Assembly (NCBI RefSeq): GCF_049889055.1
Contig: NZ_JBLTWO010000004.1
Location: 255,158 to 319,157 of the forward strand
Direction: 5' to 3'
DNA from: Rhizorhabdus sp049889055
Lineage (GTDB): Bacteria > Pseudomonadota > Alphaproteobacteria > Sphingomonadales > Sphingomonadaceae
Length of the DNA stretch: 64,000 nt
Shown here one piece after another: positions 1 through 8,789 of this stretch (position 1 is the stretch's first letter; each line of letters starts with the position of its first letter). The position numbers and the translations under genes are program-made. The notes beneath the pieces were generated by a model. That model did not search any database, was not told where the DNA came from, and saw only the letters and a program-made list of their open reading frames with translations.

Positions 1-847
1 TGCTCATCCGCCGGAAGAAAGCGGCGGTCGCGGCGGGGCTGATCCCGGCATGTAGCAACTGCTTCACCGAAAATTCGTCTGCCTCGCTCTCGGCCGACCG
101 GCTGTAGCGGGCGTCGAGCAGCGCCTGACCATATTCGGCCGCCGACCCGCCCGATCCGATCAGCAGGCCGAGGCCGAAGCGGCGGAGCAGCGCGACCATG
201 ACATGGCGGTTCTCGACATGGCCGATCTCATGCGCCACCACGCCCGCCACCTCGTCGGGCGAGCGCGCCTCGTCGATCAGGCCGCGAAAGACGAGGATCC
301 GCCCGCCCGGAAGGGCGATGGCGTTGACGATCGGGATGTTGACCACGCCGATCCGGATTGGACGGTCTGATGGCGACAGCCGCCGGGCGAGATCGTCTAG
401 CGCCTTCTGTCCGCCCGGTGCGCGGCAGGCCTGCTCGCCAAAGTCCCCGCTGATCGCATCGCCCAGCTTCTGCTCCCACGCATAGGGAATGGCGCGGGCG
501 AGAAGATCGAGCCCCTTGATCGCCCCCACCAGCACCAGTGCCGAGAGGACCAGCGCGATGCCAGCCGCCCACCACAAACCGACGCGATCGATCGGTCCGC
601 CATAGCGGGCGGCGGCCGGAAGCTGCCACAATATCGGTCCCGGTGGGTCGGCATCGAAGCCCAGCCGCCAGCCGTCGACATCCTTGCGCCCGAACAGCAG
701 CCGATCGGGATCGATCCGTTCGAGATCGGACAGGGCGACGGGATCGAAGCCCTCGATCACCAGCATGCCGCCGGCGACGCTCACGCGGACGTCGTGACGA
801 ACCGCGCTCCTGCCGTCGTGCAGCCAGGCCGGCGCCGACTCGCTCAG
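1..847 (-). CDS. M48 family metallopeptidase, C-terminus cut by window edge
   Basis: The minus-strand frame runs off the left edge, so only the first 282 codons are present. The zinc motif HEIGH falls at about residues 206-210, and a second acidic motif ESEAD near residue 253 supplies the third ligand typical of M48 (Ste24/HtpX-like) peptidases. A hydrophobic segment near the middle should be a membrane anchor. The first ~35 residues match the small N-terminal domain of M48 proteins that sit beside DUF898 genes. No ATG, GTG or TTG precedes this conserved N-terminus; a CTG at 847-845 overlapping the TGA of the upstream DUF898 gene is the best placed start. GTG at 784 or ATG at 766 would truncate the domain. 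It is probably co-transcribed with DUF898. The family call is solid; the start is uncertain. Confidence 0.8.
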   Translation of the reverse strand, partial: MSESAPAWLHDGRSAVRHDVRVSVAGGMLVIEGFDPVALSDLERIDPDRLLFGRKDVDGWRLGFDADPPGPILWQLPAAARYGGPIDRVGLWWAAGIALVLSALVLVGAIKGLDLLARAIPYAWEQKLGDAISGDFGEQACRAPGGQKALDDLARRLSPSDRPIRIGVVNIPIVNAIALPGGRILVFRGLIDEARSPDEVAGVVAHEIGHVENRHVMVALLRRFGLGLLIGSGGSAAEYGQALLDARYSRSAESEADEFSVKQLLHAGISPAATAAFFRRMS

Positions 848-1875
848 AAGGCCCCCACGTCGAAGGCATCGAGCAGCCCTTCGCCCTGGCGGGGTTCTTC
901 GGTAGCGGACTGGACCAGCGTGGCGAGCTCGACCTCTCCATAGGCCTCGAGATGACGGATGAAGAAGGTCCAATGCCGATAGCTGAGAAATACGAAGCCG
1001 AGGCCCAGCGTGCCGACAAGCAGGAGGAGGTCGCCCAGAACCAGCTTGGCGACATCATAGGATCGCGCGGTGAAGCCGAAATCGATCCGGTTGAGCGACA
1101 GGCCTCCGATCGCGAGGCGGAGGAAAAGCGCATAATAGGTCGTGACCAGCGCAAACGCGACCAGCATGAAGCCGAGCAGGAAGACGAAGACCGCCAGCGG
1201 CGCAGCGGCAGCTGCCAGGGTGAAGATCAGAGCGATCATCACGGCGCCGACCCCATAGCAGATGAGCAGACGCTTCACGAGCGCACCATGTTCGGCGCCC
1301 GCATCGAAGCGATGGGGACCGAAGCTCATGCTGTTCCAGCGTTGGTTGAACAGGTCGATCATCGACCAAGGCAGCATCAGGCCGAAGACGAGCCCCCCGA
1401 CCAGCGACTTCCACAGATAGGACCAGCCATAGGCCACACCCTTTTCGTCGCTGCCGCCGCGTATGCCATGCCAGCGGGTGCGGCTCAGGCGATAGCGCAG
1501 CGCACGAAATCGGCCGAGGCCAGCGACGTACAGAAGGCCGAAGGTAAACAGGAAACCGAAGATCTGGGCCGCGCCCAGATGCCCCCGCGTGATGAGCGCC
1601 TGTGCGGCGAACTGGATCAGGATCAGGGGCACGCCGAAGATCAGCACCGCCAGAAGGAAACCGATGAACAGCTCCTTGCCCGTGCCGGTCCATTCGAGCG
1701 GGTCGCCGATGAAGGCGGTGCGGCTCCACAGATAGCGCCGCTCGCGCGCCTTGGCCCAGAAGCGATAGATGCCGAGCGTGGCGATCATCAGCAGCAGGTT
1801 GGTGAAGGCGATCGGCGCGAATTCGCGCCATGTTCCCTCGAACCGGAAGGCCGTGTCGGTCCGCGCGTCTTCCAT
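844..1875 (-). CDS. YjgN family (DUF898) integral membrane protein
   Basis: The 343-residue product has several long hydrophobic stretches and the DUF898 hallmark near the N-terminus (TLGIYRFWAKARERRYLW), which is repeated in weaker form later (GLGRFRALRYRLSRTRW). It is an inner membrane protein; the family's molecular role is not established. The next gene, an M48 peptidase, begins at or within the last codons, and this pairing is common in proteobacteria. The pair diverges from thrS across about 180 bases. Confidence 0.85.
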   Translation of the reverse strand: MEDARTDTAFRFEGTWREFAPIAFTNLLLMIATLGIYRFWAKARERRYLWSRTAFIGDPLEWTGTGKELFIGFLLAVLIFGVPLILIQFAAQALITRGHLGAAQIFGFLFTFGLLYVAGLGRFRALRYRLSRTRWHGIRGGSDEKGVAYGWSYLWKSLVGGLVFGLMLPWSMIDLFNQRWNSMSFGPHRFDAGAEHGALVKRLLICYGVGAVMIALIFTLAAAAAPLAVFVFLLGFMLVAFALVTTYYALFLRLAIGGLSLNRIDFGFTARSYDVAKLVLGDLLLLVGTLGLGFVFLSYRHWTFFIRHLEAYGEVELATLVQSATEEPRQGEGLLDAFDVGAF

Positions 1876-2056
1876 CCCGATGATCCCCCTTTTCCCCCTG
1901 CAGCAGGGGACCGCGAACGGGGGTTCGCGTCAAGCGCAGATAAGTCCGTTCCGGCGGATTCCATGCGGTTCGGCACGCGAATCGCGGCGCTTGCCCCTGC
2001 CCCCCTAGTCCGGGCATAAGCCGCGCTCCGCAAACTCGAAGGAATCTCCCTTTCCC

Positions 2057-4060
2057 ATGTCCGATCTTCTCACCATCACGCTTCCCGACGGCTCGGTGCG
2101 CGAAGTGAAGACCGGCACTACCCCCGCCCAGATCGCCGCCGCGATCGGACCGGGCCTGGCCAAGGCCGCGCTCGCCGCGCGGGTCGACGGGGAACTGCGC
2201 GACCTCGACCGTCCGCTCGAGCGGGATTCGGCGCTCGCCCTCGTCACCGCGCGCGACGAGAAGGATGCGCTCGAGCTGGCCCGCCACGATTATGCGCACA
2301 TCCTCGCCGAAGCGGTGCAGGCGCTCTTCCCCGGCACGCAGATCACCTTCGGCCCCGCAACCGACGACGGCTTCTATTATGACTTCGCGCCCGCGCCCGA
2401 TCGCGGCCCGTTCACCGACGAGGATCTGCCCGCGATCGAGGCCGAGATGCGCCGCATCATCGCCGCCGACAAGCCGCTCCGCCGCGAGGAATGGAGCCGC
2501 GAGCAGCTGATCTCGCGCTGGAAGCAGCAGGGCGAGAGCTTCAAGGCCGAGTGGGCCGCCGAACTGCCGGGTGACGAGGCGCTGACGGTCTACTGGTCGG
2601 GCGACGACTGGCTCGACATGTGCCGTGGGCCGCATCTGCCGAGCACCGGCAAGCTCGACCCGCAGGCGTTCAAGCTGACGCGCGTGTCGGGCGCCTATTG
2701 GCGCGGCGACCAGAAGAACGCGATGCTGAGCCGCATCTACGGCACCGGCTGGCTCAACAAGAAGCAGCTCGACGCGCATCTGACCCGGCTTGAGGAAGCC
2801 GCCAAGCGCGACCATCGCCGGATCGGGCAGGACATGGACCTGTTCCACCTCCAGTCCGAAGCGCAAGGCTCGGTCTTCTGGCACCCCAAGGGCTTCCGCC
2901 TGTGGCGCGAGCTGGAGGCCTATATGCGCCGCCGGCTCGACGCGTCGGGCTATGTCGAGGTCAAGACGCCGCAGCTGATGGACGCGCGCCAGTGGGAGCA
3001 GTCGGGCCACTGGGGCAAATATCGCGAGAATATGTTCGTCGTGCCCGACGAGATTCCGGGCACCGAGGATGACGGTCCGGTGCTGTCGGGCGAGGGCGAT
3101 CTGATGGCGCTCAAGCCGATGAACTGCCCGGCGCATGTCCTGATCTTCCGCCAGGGCATAAAGAGCTACCGCGACCTGCCGATCCGCATGGCCGAGTTCG
3201 GCTGCTGCCACCGCAACGAGCCGCACGGCGCACTCCACGGCATCATGCGCGTCCGCCAGTTCACCCAGGACGACGCGCATATCTTCGTCCGCGAGGACCA
3301 GCTGATCCCCGAGATCAAGGATTTCTGCGATCTGCTCGATTCCGTTTATCGCGATCTCGGTTTCGAGCGCTATGCAATCAAGCTGGCGCTGCGCCCCGAG
3401 AAGCGCTTCGGCAGCGATGCAATGTGGGACAAGGCCGAGCAGACGCTGCGCGACGCGGTCGCCGCCTCGGGCCGCGCGACCGAGGAGTTCGGCTGGGAAG
3501 AGCTGGAGGGCGAAGGCGCCTTCTATGCGCCCAAGCTCGAATTCCACCTGACCGATGCGATCGGCCGCACCTGGCAGGTCGGCACGATTCAGGCCGACAC
3601 GGTGCTGCCCGAGCGGCTCGACGCCTCCTATGTCGGCGAGGATGGCGAGCGCCACCGCCCGGTCATGCTCCACCGCGCGATCCTCGGCACCTTCGAGCGC
3701 TTCATCGGCATATTGATCGAGCATCATGCCGGCCGCTTCCCGATGTGGCTGTCGCCGGTGCAGGCGGTGGTCGCGACGATCGTCTCCGATGCCGATGGCT
3801 ATGCCCGCGAGGTCGAGGCGAAGCTGGCGGCAGCAGGCCTGCGCGTCGAGAGCGACCTGCGCAACGAGAAGATCAACTACAAGGTGCGCGAGCATTCGCT
3901 CGCCAAGGTCCCGGCATTGCTGGTGGTCGGCAAGCGCGAAGCCGAGGAAGGCACGGTCGCGATCCGGCGGCTCGGCGAGCAGGCACAGAGCGTGATGGGC
4001 CTCGACGAAGCGATCGCCATGCTGCGCGCCGAGGCGACTCCGCCCGACCTGCGGGCCTGA
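2057..4060 (+). CDS. thrS: Threonine--tRNA ligase
   Basis: Cytoplasmic class II aminoacyl-tRNA synthetase that charges tRNA-Thr. At 667 residues it is full length. The order is a TGS domain (about 1-63), a second editing domain with the HDYAH motif at 77-81, the class II catalytic core with the zinc-binding MNCPAH (C357), motif 3 (HRAILGTFERFIG), and a C-terminal anticodon-binding domain. The ATG follows GGAAT at 2041-2045. No T-box leader is visible upstream. The stop overlaps another ATG (4060), but the downstream gene more likely starts at 4084. Confidence 0.97.
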   Translation: MSDLLTITLPDGSVREVKTGTTPAQIAAAIGPGLAKAALAARVDGELRDLDRPLERDSALALVTARDEKDALELARHDYAHILAEAVQALFPGTQITFGPATDDGFYYDFAPAPDRGPFTDEDLPAIEAEMRRIIAADKPLRREEWSREQLISRWKQQGESFKAEWAAELPGDEALTVYWSGDDWLDMCRGPHLPSTGKLDPQAFKLTRVSGAYWRGDQKNAMLSRIYGTGWLNKKQLDAHLTRLEEAAKRDHRRIGQDMDLFHLQSEAQGSVFWHPKGFRLWRELEAYMRRRLDASGYVEVKTPQLMDARQWEQSGHWGKYRENMFVVPDEIPGTEDDGPVLSGEGDLMALKPMNCPAHVLIFRQGIKSYRDLPIRMAEFGCCHRNEPHGALHGIMRVRQFTQDDAHIFVREDQLIPEIKDFCDLLDSVYRDLGFERYAIKLALRPEKRFGSDAMWDKAEQTLRDAVAASGRATEEFGWEELEGEGAFYAPKLEFHLTDAIGRTWQVGTIQADTVLPERLDASYVGEDGERHRPVMLHRAILGTFERFIGILIEHHAGRFPMWLSPVQAVVATIVSDADGYAREVEAKLAAAGLRVESDLRNEKINYKVREHSLAKVPALLVVGKREAEEGTVAIRRLGEQAQSVMGLDEAIAMLRAEATPPDLRA

Positions 4061-4083
4061 TGGATCGGGCAGGCTCCCCCCAC

Positions 4084-4479
4084 ATGTCCACCACGCGGCG
4101 GGATATGATGGCGGGGGGCCTGGCCCTGGCAATGCTGGGCAGCGCGGCCGGTGCCGCGTCGCCGGCCGATAAGGAAGGACAGACCATGTACGGACTGATC
4201 GGTCGGATGTTCGCCAAACCGGGCACGCGCGACACGCTGATCGCGATCCTGACCGAGGGGTCCAGCGCCATGCCCGGCTGCCGATCCTATATCGTCGCCC
4301 GCGACGCCAAGGATCCCGATGCGATCTTCGTCACCGAAGTCTGGGCCAGCCGCGAGGCCCACGCCGCGTCGCTCAAACTGCCCTCGGTCCAGTCCGCGAT
4401 CGCACGCGGGCGGCCGCTGATCGCCCGCTTCGACACCTATTTCGAGACCGAACCGGTCAGCGGTGTCGGCCTCGTCTGA
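4084..4479 (+). CDS. Putative antibiotic biosynthesis monooxygenase-like (ABM) protein with Tat-type signal
   Basis: The 131-residue product starts with a twin-arginine segment (MSTTRRDMMAGG) and a hydrophobic stretch ending AAGAAS, followed by a small ABM-like ferredoxin fold domain (MYGLIGRMFAKPG, then VTEVWASREAHAASL). Such domains occur in quinol monooxygenases and related small enzymes; the substrate is unknown. An in-frame ATG at 4060 overlapping the thrS stop would add eight residues, but 4084 places the RR motif where a Tat signal needs it. An internal ATG at 4186 would give a cytoplasmic ABM protein without the signal, so the export claim depends on the start. Confidence 0.65.
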   Translation: MSTTRRDMMAGGLALAMLGSAAGAASPADKEGQTMYGLIGRMFAKPGTRDTLIAILTEGSSAMPGCRSYIVARDAKDPDAIFVTEVWASREAHAASLKLPSVQSAIARGRPLIARFDTYFETEPVSGVGLV

Positions 4480-4578
4480 CGCACGCGCGACACAGGTGCG
4501 GAGAAAGCGCAACAGTGGCGCGCGCCCATCTTCCAAAGCCCGGCGTTTAGGCCTATATCGCCCGAGAATAACGATGAC

Positions 4579-4583
4579 AGGAG
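4579..4583 (+). promoter_or_regulatory. Ribosome binding site deciding the infC start
   Basis: AGGAG lies eight bases before ATA (4592-4594) but about twenty before the first ATG (4604). This argues for initiation at the ATA codon. Confidence 0.6.
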
Positions 4584-4591
4584 ATTGAACT

Positions 4592-5143
4592 ATACGTCCC
4601 CCGATGATGCGCCGCCCCCTGGGGCAGCCGCCTATGCCGCTCAACGGCCCGCGCTACAATGAATTCATCCAGGTCCCCAAGGTTCGGGTGATCGATGAAG
4701 AGGGCGAGAATCTGGGCGTGATGTATACGCGCGAGGCGATCGAGCAGGCACAGGAAGCCGGGCTCGATCTGGTCGAGGTGTCTCCGAACGCCGACCCGCC
4801 CGTGTGCAAGTTCCTCGATGTCGGCAAGTTCAAGTACGAGGCCCAGAAAAAGGCCAATCTTGCCCGGAAGTCGCAGAAGACGCAGGAGATCAAGGAGATC
4901 AAGATGCGTCCGAACATCGACGACCATGACTATGACACCAAGATGAAGAAGATTCACGAGTTCATCGGCGAAGGCGACAAGGTGAAGGTCACCCTGCGCT
5001 TCCGTGGCCGTGAGCTCGCCCATGGTCAGCTGGGCATGCAGGTGCTTCAGCGCGTGCAGGCCGACATGGCGGAAACCGCCAAGGTCGAGCAGTTTCCGCG
5101 CATGGAAGGCCGCCAGATGCTGATGGTGATCGCGCCGAAATAA
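4592..5143 (+). CDS. infC: Translation initiation factor IF-3, probable ATA start
   Basis: IF-3 binds the 30S subunit and proofreads start codon choice. From the ATA the product is 183 residues with both IF-3 domains: the N-terminal domain (GPRYNEFIQVPKVRVID) and the C-terminal domain (EIKMRPNIDDHDYDTK through the RRM-like end). The strong AGGAG is spaced for ATA at 4592 and not for ATG at 4604. infC is known to use non-AUG starts (AUU in E. coli, AUA in several alphaproteobacteria), which lets IF-3 repress itself. rpmI and rplT, the usual partners, do not follow. Confidence 0.93.
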   Translation: MRPPMMRRPLGQPPMPLNGPRYNEFIQVPKVRVIDEEGENLGVMYTREAIEQAQEAGLDLVEVSPNADPPVCKFLDVGKFKYEAQKKANLARKSQKTQEIKEIKMRPNIDDHDYDTKMKKIHEFIGEGDKVKVTLRFRGRELAHGQLGMQVLQRVQADMAETAKVEQFPRMEGRQMLMVIAPK

Positions 5144-5151
5144 GCGAAGAG

Positions 5152-5180
5152 GCCGGGCGCTCCTGATCGGATTGCCCGGC
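5152..5180 (+). terminator. Possible hairpin after infC
   Basis: GCCGGGC at 5152-5158 pairs with GCCCGGC at 5174-5180 across a 15-base loop. No T-run follows, so intrinsic termination would be weak. Confidence 0.3.
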
Positions 5181-5206
5181 GTCCTCGCGGCGCGACGACG
5201 CTCCCT

Positions 5207-5704
5207 ATGCGCAAGCCGATGATTGGCCGATGGCGCGCGATGGCGCGTCGGGATCTCGACGCGGTGGTCCGCATCGCCGACCGCGTCCATGTCGACTATC
5301 CCGAACGCCCCGAGATCATCGCCGAGAAATTCGCACTCTACCCGGAAGGCTGCCTGATCCTCGACGGATCGGACAGTGCCATCGGCTATGTGCTCGCTCA
5401 TCCCTGGTACCGGACCACGCCGCCCAAGCTCGACCATCCGCTCGGCGCGATTCCCGAAGATGCCGACACCTATTATCTGCACGACCTGGCCCTGTTGCCC
5501 GAAGCGCGCGGCACCGGTGCCGGGAGGGCTGCGGTCGAGATCATCGTGGCGCAGGCAAAGCGTGCCGGTTTCGCGGACATCAGCCTGATCGCAGTCGGCG
5601 ACTCTGGCCCCTTCTGGAGCTCGCAGGACTTTCTGCCCGCCACGGACGGTCCCGACCGGCCCTATGGCCCGGCCTCGCTGTTCATGCGGCGCGCGCTCGC
5701 CTGA
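5207..5704 (+). CDS. GNAT family N-acetyltransferase
   Basis: The 165-residue product has the GNAT fold order: an N-terminal helix region, a central strand (YYLHDLALLPEARGTGAG) and the acetyl-CoA pyrophosphate loop (R/Q-x-x-G-x-G/A) seen as RGTGAG. The substrate cannot be inferred. It lies alone between infC and the convergent glnD. ATG 5207 is taken; an in-frame ATG at 5219 or 5231 is also possible because the first residues are not conserved. Confidence 0.8.
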   Translation: MRKPMIGRWRAMARRDLDAVVRIADRVHVDYPERPEIIAEKFALYPEGCLILDGSDSAIGYVLAHPWYRTTPPKLDHPLGAIPEDADTYYLHDLALLPEARGTGAGRAAVEIIVAQAKRAGFADISLIAVGDSGPFWSSQDFLPATDGPDRPYGPASLFMRRALA

Positions 5705-5725
5705 CGACGCGCCGCCGGCACGCGA

Positions 5726-8488
5726 TCACGCCGCCTTGCGGCTGACTCCGCCAGCAGCCGCATCGAGGATCAATCGCTCGAGCGTCTTGAGCCGCGCGGC
5801 GCTGGTGATCTTGTCCCCGGTCAGATCGGCCACATAGAAAACGTCGACCGCACGCTCGCCATAGGTCGCGATATGTGCGGAATGGATCATCACCTTCGCC
5901 TGGAACAGCGCATGGGCGAGAGCGTGGAGCAGCGCCGGACGATCGCGGGCGTTGACCTCGATCACCGTGTAGCGGTTCGAGGCGCGGTTATCGATCAGCG
6001 CGGCCGGCTCGATCGAGAAGGCGTCGGCACGCGGACGGGTGAGCGGCTTGGCGGCGAGGCGGTCGGCCATGCGCGTCCGGTTGGCGAGCGCATCCTCGAT
6101 CGCGATGCTCAGCCGCGTCATCCGGTCGTCGCCCTCGAAGGGCTGGCCGAACGGGTCCTGCACCAGCAGATTGTCGATCGCCATGCCGTCGCGGGTGGTG
6201 TGGATGCGGGCATCGATGACGCTCGCCCCCGCGAGGTGGATGGCACCCGCGATGCGGTAGAAGAGGCCCGGATGGTCGCCGGCATAGATGCTCACCAGCG
6301 TCGCGCCCCGATCGGGGTCGGGCGAGGAGGCGATCGAAAGCGGCTTGCCTTCGCCATCGGCCGCCTCGATCAGGCGCGCATTGCCCTCCAATATGTCGAC
6401 GCTTTCGGCAACCCAATAGGCCTCCGGGAAGCGCGCCACATAGGCTGCGAAGCGAGCATCGTCCCAGCCGAGGCGTAGCTGCAATTGCGCATGTTTTGCG
6501 GCAATCCGCTCGCGGCGGCCGGTCTGTTTGTGGCCGAGCCGCAGCACTTCCTCGGCCGCTTCGTAGAGATCGCCGAGCAGCTGGCGTTTCCAGCTGTTCC
6601 AGACGCCCGGCCCCACCGCGCGGATATCGACGATGGTGAGGCAGAAGAGCAGGCGCAGACGTTCCGGGCTCTGCACCTTTTCGGCGAAGTCGAGGATCGT
6701 CTTGAAGTCGGACAGGTCGCGCTTGAACGCGGTGTCGGACATGGCGAGATGGTGCCGGACGAGCCAGGCGACGGTTTCGGTTTCCGCCGCGCTGAGCCCG
6801 AAGCGTGGGCACAGCTTCTCGGCCACCTCCGCCCCCAGCAGGCTATGGTCGCCGCCGCGCCCCTTGGCGATGTCGTGGAGAAGCACCGCAGCATAGAGCA
6901 CGCGACGCTGGACGATCCCCGGCAGGATCTTCGACGCGAGCGGATGATCGTCCCTCAGCTCGCCCTTCTCGATGCGGCTGAGCAGGCCGATGGCGCGGAT
7001 CGAATGTTCGTCGACCGTATAGTGATGGTACATGTCGAACTGCATCTGCGCGACGACGCGGCCGAAGTCGGGCACGAAGCGGCCGAACACCCCGGCCTCG
7101 TTCATCCACCGCAGCACCGTCTCCGGCGTGTTGTGCGACGTCAGAACATCCATGAAATAGGCGTTGGCACGCGGATCGCGGCGTACCCCATTGTCGATCA
7201 GCTTGGCGTCCCGACCAGCCGCGCGCATCGCCAACGGATGGATCTCCAGCCCATGGCGGTCGGCGATCGCGAACATCTGGACGAGCCGCACCGGATCCTG
7301 CGCAAAAAAATCGTCCGCGGGGATTGCCAGCCGTCCGCGATCGAGCACGAAGCCGTCGAGCTTGGACGGCCGCCGACGCAGCGACGGAAAACCGAAGCGT
7401 CGTCCACGCGCCGCGAAGGTCTCGTCGATATGCGCCAGGAAGATCGCGGTCAGGTCTCCGACGCGCTTCGCCATCAGGAAATAATGCTGCATGAAGCGCT
7501 CGACCGCCGACTTGCCCGGCCGTTCGGCATAGCGCATCCGCCGCGCGATCTCTGGCTGGACGTCGAAGGTCAGGCGGTCTTCGGGCCGCCCCGCGACGAT
7601 GTGGAGGTGGCAACGCACCGCCCAGAGGAAATTCTCGGCCTTCTGGAACTGGCGCAGCTCGGCGCGGGTCAGCAGCCCCTTTTCGACCAGCTCGGGCACC
7701 GACTGCACGAGATAGACATATTTGCCGATCCAGAAGAGCGTGTGGAGGTCGCGCAGGCCGCCCTTGCCCTCCTTCAGATTGGGTTCGACGACATAGCGGC
7801 TGTCGCCCATCCGCTTGTGCCGGTCCTCGCGCTCCTGCAGCTTTTCGGACACGAAGGTCCGCGCGGTGCCGGTCACGACATCGCGGCGGAACAGCACCGC
7901 TGCCTCGTCGTAGAGCGCGATGTCGCCCCACACGAAACGCCCTTCGAGCAGGGCGGTGCGGATCGTCAGGTCGCTCTTGGCCATGCGGATCATGTCGTCG
8001 AGCGAGCGGCTCGAATGGCCGACCTTCAGGCCGAGGTCCCACATCGAGTAGAGCATCGACTCGATCACCTGTTCGGACCAGCTGGTCTGCTTCCACGGGG
8101 TCAGGAAGGCGATGTCGACGTCCGAATGGAGCGCCATCTCGCCCCGGCCATAGCCGCCGACCGCGATCAGGGTCAGCCGCTCGGCCGAGGAACGATTGCT
8201 GATCGGATAAAGCCGCTCCGTGGTGAAATCGTAGATCAGGCGCAATATCTGATCGGTCAGAAAGGCATAAGCCGACGCGGTCTCCGACCCGCGCGTCGGC
8301 GCCGCCGCGAGGCGGCGGGCGATCTCCGCGCGACCGACGTCGAGCGCAACCTTGAGGATGGTCGTCCCCGCATTGCGCAGCGCGGTCGCGTCGGTGGAGC
8401 CGGGCAGGAGCGCGGACAGAGCATCGGCCACGGCGCGGCGATCGATGATCGCGCGGCGTTGCGGCAGGATATCGAACTTCGTGGCCAT
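5726..8488 (-). CDS. glnD: [Protein-PII] uridylyltransferase/uridylyl-removing enzyme
   Basis: Nitrogen-status sensor that uridylylates and deuridylylates PII proteins. The 920-residue product shows the nucleotidyltransferase motif (VGGYGRGEMALHSDVD), a central HD domain (LLHDIAKGRGGDHS) for UMP removal and two C-terminal ACT domains (TLVSIYAGDHPGLFYR and VIEVNARDRPALLHAL) that bind glutamine. The start MATKFDILPQRR at 8488 is chosen because the upstream extension in the same frame is not conserved-looking. The gene stands alone and converges on the GNAT gene. Confidence 0.95.
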   Translation of the reverse strand: MATKFDILPQRRAIIDRRAVADALSALLPGSTDATALRNAGTTILKVALDVGRAEIARRLAAAPTRGSETASAYAFLTDQILRLIYDFTTERLYPISNRSSAERLTLIAVGGYGRGEMALHSDVDIAFLTPWKQTSWSEQVIESMLYSMWDLGLKVGHSSRSLDDMIRMAKSDLTIRTALLEGRFVWGDIALYDEAAVLFRRDVVTGTARTFVSEKLQEREDRHKRMGDSRYVVEPNLKEGKGGLRDLHTLFWIGKYVYLVQSVPELVEKGLLTRAELRQFQKAENFLWAVRCHLHIVAGRPEDRLTFDVQPEIARRMRYAERPGKSAVERFMQHYFLMAKRVGDLTAIFLAHIDETFAARGRRFGFPSLRRRPSKLDGFVLDRGRLAIPADDFFAQDPVRLVQMFAIADRHGLEIHPLAMRAAGRDAKLIDNGVRRDPRANAYFMDVLTSHNTPETVLRWMNEAGVFGRFVPDFGRVVAQMQFDMYHHYTVDEHSIRAIGLLSRIEKGELRDDHPLASKILPGIVQRRVLYAAVLLHDIAKGRGGDHSLLGAEVAEKLCPRFGLSAAETETVAWLVRHHLAMSDTAFKRDLSDFKTILDFAEKVQSPERLRLLFCLTIVDIRAVGPGVWNSWKRQLLGDLYEAAEEVLRLGHKQTGRRERIAAKHAQLQLRLGWDDARFAAYVARFPEAYWVAESVDILEGNARLIEAADGEGKPLSIASSPDPDRGATLVSIYAGDHPGLFYRIAGAIHLAGASVIDARIHTTRDGMAIDNLLVQDPFGQPFEGDDRMTRLSIAIEDALANRTRMADRLAAKPLTRPRADAFSIEPAALIDNRASNRYTVIEVNARDRPALLHALAHALFQAKVMIHSAHIATYGERAVDVFYVADLTGDKITSAARLKTLERLILDAAAGGVSRKAA

Positions 8489-8549
8489 GGCAGCCACATA
8501 GGGAGGAATGGTTAAAAGAGCTAGGCGACCGCGAGGGAATGGGCGTCGA

Positions 8550-8789
8550 TCAGAACTCTTCCCCGCCGACCCGGTGCCCGTTGCGGTCGCGCCGTACGGC
8601 AATGCCTGCTGGCTCCGCCGCTTCCCGTCCGTCGGACAGGATCGTCAACACCGACAGGGCTATGCGCACTTCCGCGAAATCGTCGCCTTCACCCGTCCGC
8701 ACGAGCGCCGCTTCGGCAGGATAGCCCGAAGCATCGAGGTGACGCGCCGCCGCTTCGCGCGCAGCAGCGAGAGGGCCCGCAGCGTTCAT
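8550..8789 (-). CDS. Small hypothetical protein coupled to DUF983
   Basis: A 79-residue reading frame whose ATG overlaps the DUF983 stop (ATGA), a layout typical of translational coupling. The product is acidic-basic mixed (HLDASGYPAEAALVRTGEGD, then FAEVRIALSVLTILSDGREA) with no signal or membrane segment. I do not recognise the family. Support rests on the overlap and on filling the space before glnD. Confidence 0.55.
   Translation of the reverse strand: MNAAGPLAAAREAAARHLDASGYPAEAALVRTGEGDDFAEVRIALSVLTILSDGREAAEPAGIAVRRDRNGHRVGGEEF

Noticed and set aside
228..1154. 308-codon minus-strand frame over the M48 gene
   Set aside because: Out of frame with the HEIGH motif; the true M48 frame has codon starts one base shifted and runs off the window.
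1055..4132. 1025-codon open frame across thrS and DUF898
   Set aside because: It spans two real genes, antisense to thrS and out of frame in DUF898, so it cannot be a coding sequence.
6485..8515. 676-codon open frame antisense to glnD
   Set aside because: It is the antisense shadow of an unmistakable glnD; low-complexity composition and no ribosome site.
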